Made by a program: the position numbers and the translations under genes
In this document: one piece after another, positions 14,629 to 17,454 of the stretch
Layout: every line of letters starts with the position of its first letter
How positions within the stretch are numbered: the first letter of the stretch is position 1
NCBI GenBank assembly: GCA_018066065.1
Contig: JAGHSC010000276.1
Span: 1 to 17,454 of the forward strand
DNA length: 17,454 bases
Source of the DNA: Candidatus Cryptobacteroides faecihippi
GTDB taxonomy: Bacteria > Bacteroidota > Bacteroidia > Bacteroidales > UBA932
Reading direction: 5' to 3'
Notes under the pieces: generated by a model
Told to the model about the DNA's origin: nothing
Seen by the model: the letters and a program-made list of their open reading frames with translations, nothing else
The model's database searches: none

Positions 14629-15366
14629 ATGAAAAGGATACTGATCTCACAAAACGCTCCGCTTAACGAAGCTCCCTACAATGCGATCAAGGAAAAGTTC
14701 GGCGTGGAAATCGAATTCAAACCGTTCTTTCTGATCAAACCCCTCACTTCCAGGGAGTTCCGTTCCCAGAGAATCAACATTCTCGACTACACGGCAATCA
14801 TCTTCTCATCCCGCCATGCGATCGATGCATTCTATGGGCTGTGCGATGAGCTGAGAGTCAAGATCCCGGAGACGATGAAGTACTTCTGCACGACAGAGGC
14901 CGTTGCGATGTACCTCCAGAAGCACATCATCTTCCGCAAGCGCAAGATCTTCTTCGGCACAGGCACACCTCAGTCGGTGGTAGACCTGATCGGGGCAAAG
15001 CACAAGGGAGAGAAGTTCCTTGTCACCCAGGCCGAGTCCAGCAACAGCAGCGCGCTGACGGCACTCATGGAGTCCCGCGGGCTGGACTTCACCACGGCAG
15101 TCTTCGTGAAGCCCGTATCCCAGGACCTCAAGGGCGAGGATCTCGCATCCTACGACATGATCGTTGTCTTCAACCCTCATGACGTCAGATCGCTCAAGGA
15201 GAACTTCCCAGACTTCCAGCAGGGCACCATCAAGTTCCTTTCCTACGGCAAGAGCATCGTGAAGGCGATGGAGGAGGCCGGCCTTGAGATTGCCGTCAAG
15301 GCTCCTACCCCGGAAGCCCCTTCAGTGGCAAAGGCACTGGAGATCTACCTCGAGAACAACAGCTAG
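14629..15366 (+). CDS. hemD: Uroporphyrinogen-III synthase family (HemD-like) protein
   Basis: Cytoplasmic protein of 245 residues, the usual length for HemD, which cyclises hydroxymethylbilane to uroporphyrinogen III. The Bacteroidota-type pattern is clear: KRILISQNAPLNEAPYNAIKEKFGVEIEFKPFF at the N-terminus, then LDYTAIIFSSRHAIDAFY (about 52-69), ETMKYFCTTEAVAMYLQKHI (about 81-100), RKRKIFFGTG, and a second lobe with EKFLVTQAES, YDMIVVFNPHDVRSL and IKFLSYGKSIVKAMEEAGL. HemD sequences diverge widely and lack strictly conserved catalytic residues, so activity cannot be judged here. No other heme gene is in the window. The stop codon lies six bases before rnpA. Many Bacteroidales need external heme yet keep this gene, so another role is possible. 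Confidence 0.85.
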   Translation: MKRILISQNAPLNEAPYNAIKEKFGVEIEFKPFFLIKPLTSREFRSQRINILDYTAIIFSSRHAIDAFYGLCDELRVKIPETMKYFCTTEAVAMYLQKHIIFRKRKIFFGTGTPQSVVDLIGAKHKGEKFLVTQAESSNSSALTALMESRGLDFTTAVFVKPVSQDLKGEDLASYDMIVVFNPHDVRSLKENFPDFQQGTIKFLSYGKSIVKAMEEAGLEIAVKAPTPEAPSVAKALEIYLENNS

Positions 15367-15372
15367 TCCCAG

Positions 15373-15750
15373 ATGAACACACTACCGAAATCAGAGCGTC
15401 TCTGCGGCAAGACAACGATTTCGGCTCTTATGACCAAGGGCCGCTGGGGGCACACGTCCGACCTTAAGTACTGCTGGCTCAGCGCCGGCGACACCGGGGA
15501 GACAGATGTTCCCGGCAGGATCATGGTGTCAGTACCCAAGCGCCTTTTCAAGCGTGCCGTAAAGAGGAATCTGCTCAAGCGCAGGCTCAGGGAGGCCTAC
15601 AGGACCAACAAGAGCCTGGTCGCCGGTCCCGGGCTTTCGATCATGTTCCTCTACAACACCAAGGAAGTGATGAGCAGCGAGGCGGTCGCCTCCCAGGTCA
15701 TCGAGATACTCACCTCGATTGCAGATGAAAGAAAGCAGCACCATTCCTAG
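15373..15750 (+). CDS. rnpA: Ribonuclease P protein component
   Basis: Basic RNA-binding subunit of RNase P, 125 residues, which assists the RnpB RNA in removing 5' leaders from tRNA precursors. The N-terminus LPKSERLCGKTTISALMTKG (4-23) matches the family start. The hallmark basic helix (RNR motif) is KRAVKRNLLKRRLREAYR (60-77). MVSVPKRLFKRAVKRN is the classic signature, and the C-terminus has the expected beta strand and helix (GLSIMFLYNTKE; SSEAVASQVIEILTSI). It follows hemD by six bases, and its last 26 bases overlap yidD in another frame. The rnpA-yidD pairing is conserved in many bacteria; here it is separated from rpmH and yidC, as is common in Bacteroidota. Confidence 0.95.
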   Translation: MNTLPKSERLCGKTTISALMTKGRWGHTSDLKYCWLSAGDTGETDVPGRIMVSVPKRLFKRAVKRNLLKRRLREAYRTNKSLVAGPGLSIMFLYNTKEVMSSEAVASQVIEILTSIADERKQHHS

Positions 15751-15985
15751 GTGGAGGCAGGTCCTCCGCAAGGTGTCGATCGCGCCCTTCCTTGCACTGG
15801 TGTGGTTCTACCGCACCGTCATCGGGCCATACATCCCAAAGACTTGCCGATTCGAGCCGTCATGCTCGACCTATGCCCTCGAGGCATTCCGCAAATGGGG
15901 CCCGTTCAAGGGCCTGTACCTGACGGTATGGCGCATCCTGCGCTGCAACCCTTGGGGCGGCAGCGGCTACGATCCCGTTCCGTGA
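15725..15985 (+). CDS. yidD: YidD membrane protein insertion efficiency factor
   Basis: Small membrane-associated protein of 86 residues thought to help YidC insert proteins into the inner membrane. The family signature is complete: KVSIAPFLALVWFYRTVIGPYIP (16-38, amphipathic or membrane segment), CRFEPSCSTYALEAFRKWGPFKGLYLTVWRILRCNPW (41-77, with the three conserved cysteines) and the C-terminal GGSGYDPVP. I chose the ATG at 15725. A TTG two codons upstream is the only other start close by. The gene overlaps the end of rnpA by 26 bases, suggesting coupled translation. It is the last gene of this plus-strand run, and no convincing terminator follows before the converging DUF4293 gene. Confidence 0.94.
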   Translation: MKESSTIPRWRQVLRKVSIAPFLALVWFYRTVIGPYIPKTCRFEPSCSTYALEAFRKWGPFKGLYLTVWRILRCNPWGGSGYDPVP

Positions 15986-16009
15986 CGGGCTGGATGTCCG
16001 TGGATATTC

Positions 16010-16447
16010 CTAGAGCTTGTGGTTCTTCTTCCTTGAGCGCAGGTGGGTTATGCTCTCCACGAGCAACTGGTCGCGGATGATGTACCTGACGGCGATGAAG
16101 TCAAGGATCGCTGCAACCAGCGGGAAGACAGCAGGGATCCTGAATATCACCCCTTCGGCAGCCGTGAAGTAATCGAATGCGAGCCATCCCTGGAACGCGA
16201 TGAGGACGATGGCGGAGAGAGTGGCTGTCCTCATCTGGAAGACTCTCTGGTTGTAGGTGAACACAGCTATCAGCTGAAGGATCGTCGTGACGATCAGGAG
16301 CACGACATAGGGAAAGTCATCGATGAACTCGACCTCCATGGAGTGAGCGCCCTCAGGACCAAGGGTGAAAGCCTTGACACTGAAGTAGAGTGCGGCGACA
16401 AGACCTGTCGCGATCGCAAGGTATAATGTCTGTAATCTTTGCCACAT
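16010..16447 (-). CDS. DUF4293 integral membrane protein
   Basis: Inner-membrane protein of 145 residues in the Bacteroidota-specific DUF4293 family, function unknown. The N-terminus MWQRLQTLYLAIATGL is the family's usual start (MxQRxQTxYLxxA), which fixes the ATG. Four hydrophobic segments are visible: about 7-26, 46-64, 76-92 and 103-121. After the last comes a basic tail, with the family-typical AVRYIIRDQLLVESITHLR (about 119-137). A TATTTTTG box ends four bases before the ATG, so the message is probably leaderless. The gene runs towards yidD with a 24-base intergenic gap and is divergent from uridine phosphorylase. Confidence 0.82.
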   Translation of the reverse strand: MWQRLQTLYLAIATGLVAALYFSVKAFTLGPEGAHSMEVEFIDDFPYVVLLIVTTILQLIAVFTYNQRVFQMRTATLSAIVLIAFQGWLAFDYFTAAEGVIFRIPAVFPLVAAILDFIAVRYIIRDQLLVESITHLRSRKKNHKL

Positions 16448-16451
16448 GGTA

Positions 16452-16459
16452 CAAAAATA
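16452..16459 (-). promoter_or_regulatory. Candidate -7 box for the DUF4293 gene (TATTTTTG)
   Basis: Minus-strand TATTTTTG fits TAnnTTTG. Four bases (TACC) separate it from the ATG at 16447-16445, the same geometry as at 877-891, so transcription should begin at the A of the start codon. No strong -33 element is seen. Confidence 0.55.
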
Positions 16460-16481
16460 GTCATTTTCTTAGGATTTTTCC

Positions 16482-16489
16482 TATATTTG
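16482..16489 (+). promoter_or_regulatory. Candidate -7 box for uridine phosphorylase (TATATTTG)
   Basis: Exact TAnnTTTG match, 26 bases before the ATG at 16516, predicting a leader of about 23 bases. It is back-to-back with the DUF4293 box, 22 bases apart. The T-rich stretch upstream has no clear TTTG at -33. Confidence 0.6.
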
Positions 16490-16515
16490 AAATTCCTACT
16501 TAAAAAGCACGTACC

Positions 16516-17385
16516 ATGATTATACCAGAATCAGAGTTGATCATCAACGGAGACGGATCTGCATTCTACATCCATCTCAGGCCAGAGGAGATCGCCGACA
16601 TCGTCATCCTCGTCGGGGATCCCGGCAGAGTCGACATGGTCGCAGAATACCTCACAGACATCGAATTCAGGCATCAGTCCCGTGAATTCGTGTCCACAAC
16701 GGGAAAGTACAACGGGAAGAGAGTCACCGTGCTCTCCACCGGCATCGGGACCGACAACATCGACATCGTCATGACCGAGCTCGATGCACTGGCCAATGTG
16801 GATTTCCAGACCCGCGAGCCAAAGGCTGAGCACCGCACACTGACAATCCTCCGCATAGGCACCACGGGTGCGATCCATGCGGATATTCCTCTCGGGAGTC
16901 CTATCTTCTCCCACTACTCCGTCGGCTGCGACGGGCTCCTGAACTGGTACGCAGACAGGGACGCCATCACCGATGCAGCCATGGAGGAGGCGTTCAAGAA
17001 ACACACCGGCTGGAACAAGAATCTCCCTTCACCTTACTTCGTGAAGGCAGACGAGGAGCTCATCGCCAGATTCGAGGATGCGACCGTCAAGGGAGTGACG
17101 ATCTCCGCACCTGGATTCTACGGTCCACAGGGAAGAGTCGTCCGTCTCGGCCTGGCCATGCCGGACATGCTTGACACATTCGAATCCTTCAGGTTCGGCG
17201 AATACAGGATCACCAACTTCGAAATGGAAAGTTCCGCAGTGGCAGGACTGGCAAGACACCTTGGCCACAAGGTAGGCACAATCTGCTGCGCAATCGCCAA
17301 CCGCTATCTCAAGAGCAGCAATCCGGACTACAAGCCACAGGTGCGTGCAGTCCTGGAAATGGCCCTTGACAGACTCACACGCTAG
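16516..17385 (+). CDS. udp: Uridine phosphorylase / NP-I family nucleoside phosphorylase
   Basis: Cytoplasmic nucleoside-salvage enzyme of 289 residues that splits a nucleoside, probably uridine, with phosphate into base and ribose-1-phosphate. NP-I family marks are the phosphate-binding loop LVGDPGRVDMVAEYL (about 32-46), the segment REFVSTTGKYNGKRVTVLSTGIGTDNIDIVMTEL (about 57-90), the second phosphate contact ILRIGTTGAI (about 110-119) and the ribose-binding NFEMESSAVAGLARHLGH (about 234-251), where Met and Glu of the EMES motif contact ribose. Length and motifs fit the Bacteroidota uridine phosphorylase group, which is longer than the E. coli enzyme (about 253). Uridine is therefore the best but not the only possible substrate. 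The ATG follows its own promoter and the frame is intact. Confidence 0.9.
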   Translation: MIIPESELIINGDGSAFYIHLRPEEIADIVILVGDPGRVDMVAEYLTDIEFRHQSREFVSTTGKYNGKRVTVLSTGIGTDNIDIVMTELDALANVDFQTREPKAEHRTLTILRIGTTGAIHADIPLGSPIFSHYSVGCDGLLNWYADRDAITDAAMEEAFKKHTGWNKNLPSPYFVKADEELIARFEDATVKGVTISAPGFYGPQGRVVRLGLAMPDMLDTFESFRFGEYRITNFEMESSAVAGLARHLGHKVGTICCAIANRYLKSSNPDYKPQVRAVLEMALDRLTR

Positions 17386-17425
17386 ACACTTTCACCACCG
17401 AGGCCATCTAATCCGCCACAATTGT

Positions 17426-17454
17426 TTTGAGGTGGGCCGGCTTATCGGTATCTT
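17426..17454 (+). promoter_or_regulatory. Partial promoter at the window edge (-33 TTTG, -7 TATCTT...)
   Basis: TTTG (17426-17429), 19 bases, then TATCTT at the last six bases fits the start of a Bacteroidota promoter. The final TG of the -7 box would fall just outside. It suggests a plus-strand gene beginning right after this window. The 40 bases between the phosphorylase stop and this site hold no clear terminator hairpin. Confidence 0.5.

Noticed and set aside
15974..15989. Small hairpin CCCGT/ACGGG at the yidD stop codon
   Set aside because: It has only five base pairs, lies partly in the coding sequence and has no T run on either strand, so it is not a convincing terminator.
1..17454. 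CRISPR arrays, insertion sequences, tRNA or rRNA genes, toxin-antitoxin pairs
   Set aside because: I looked for regular direct repeats, transposase motifs, tRNA-like cloverleaf sequence and paired small genes and saw none. The largest gap without a gene is 10202-10378, explained by a terminator and a promoter candidate.

Overview
The window comes from a Bacteroidota chromosome, most likely order Bacteroidales. The evidence is a SusC/SusD (RagA/RagB) outer-membrane pair, lipoproteins with Bacteroidota-type export signals, the Bacteroidota-restricted families DUF4271, DUF4293, DUF4302 and BACON, and repeated TAnnTTTG promoter -7 boxes in place of sigma70-type -10 boxes. Base composition looks near 50% G+C or slightly higher, so this is probably not a classic low-GC Bacteroides. 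I cannot name the genus. No tRNA, rRNA, CRISPR array, insertion sequence or prophage gene is visible.

Layout, left to right. (1) 1-802, minus: N-terminal two thirds of phosphoglycerate kinase, cut by the window edge. It is divergent from (2) 889-1797, plus: an RlmI-like SAM-dependent methyltransferase with a probably leaderless start. A bidirectional terminator (1815-1856) separates this from (3) 10201 down to 1870, minus: a five-gene nutrient-uptake operon of SusC porin, SusD lipoprotein, HExxH zinc metallohydrolase lipoprotein, DUF4302 lipoprotein and tandem-BACON lipoprotein, with junctions of 12, 12, 2 and -1 bases. (4) A strong hairpin terminator (10300-10329) ends 13495-10379, minus: a 1038-residue DUF2723/GT117 polytopic membrane protein. 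(5) 13601-15985, plus: a compact housekeeping run of SUI1/YciH, DUF4271 membrane protein, HemD-like protein, RNase P protein (rnpA) and YidD. (6) 16447-16010, minus: DUF4293 membrane protein, divergent from (7) 16516-17385, plus: uridine phosphorylase. The last bases hold the start of another plus-strand promoter.

How the genes work together. The SusC operon should build a surface complex: SusC is the TonB-dependent channel, SusD its lid, and three further lipoproteins probably process or capture the ligand. It carries no glycoside hydrolase, polysaccharide lyase or sugar sensor. The metallohydrolase therefore points to a peptide, glycopeptide or other non-polysaccharide substrate. The substrate is unknown, and this locus is the best candidate here for an undescribed system. 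The 13.6-16.0 kb run is a conserved Bacteroidota-type cluster joining translation, tetrapyrrole-type, RNA-processing and membrane-insertion genes.

Promoters stand out. All three divergent intergenic regions (803-888, 13496-13600, 16448-16515) contain back-to-back TAnnTTTG boxes only 13-23 bases apart, and two genes begin exactly where transcription should start. All functional calls rest on motif and family recognition by eye; no database search was run.
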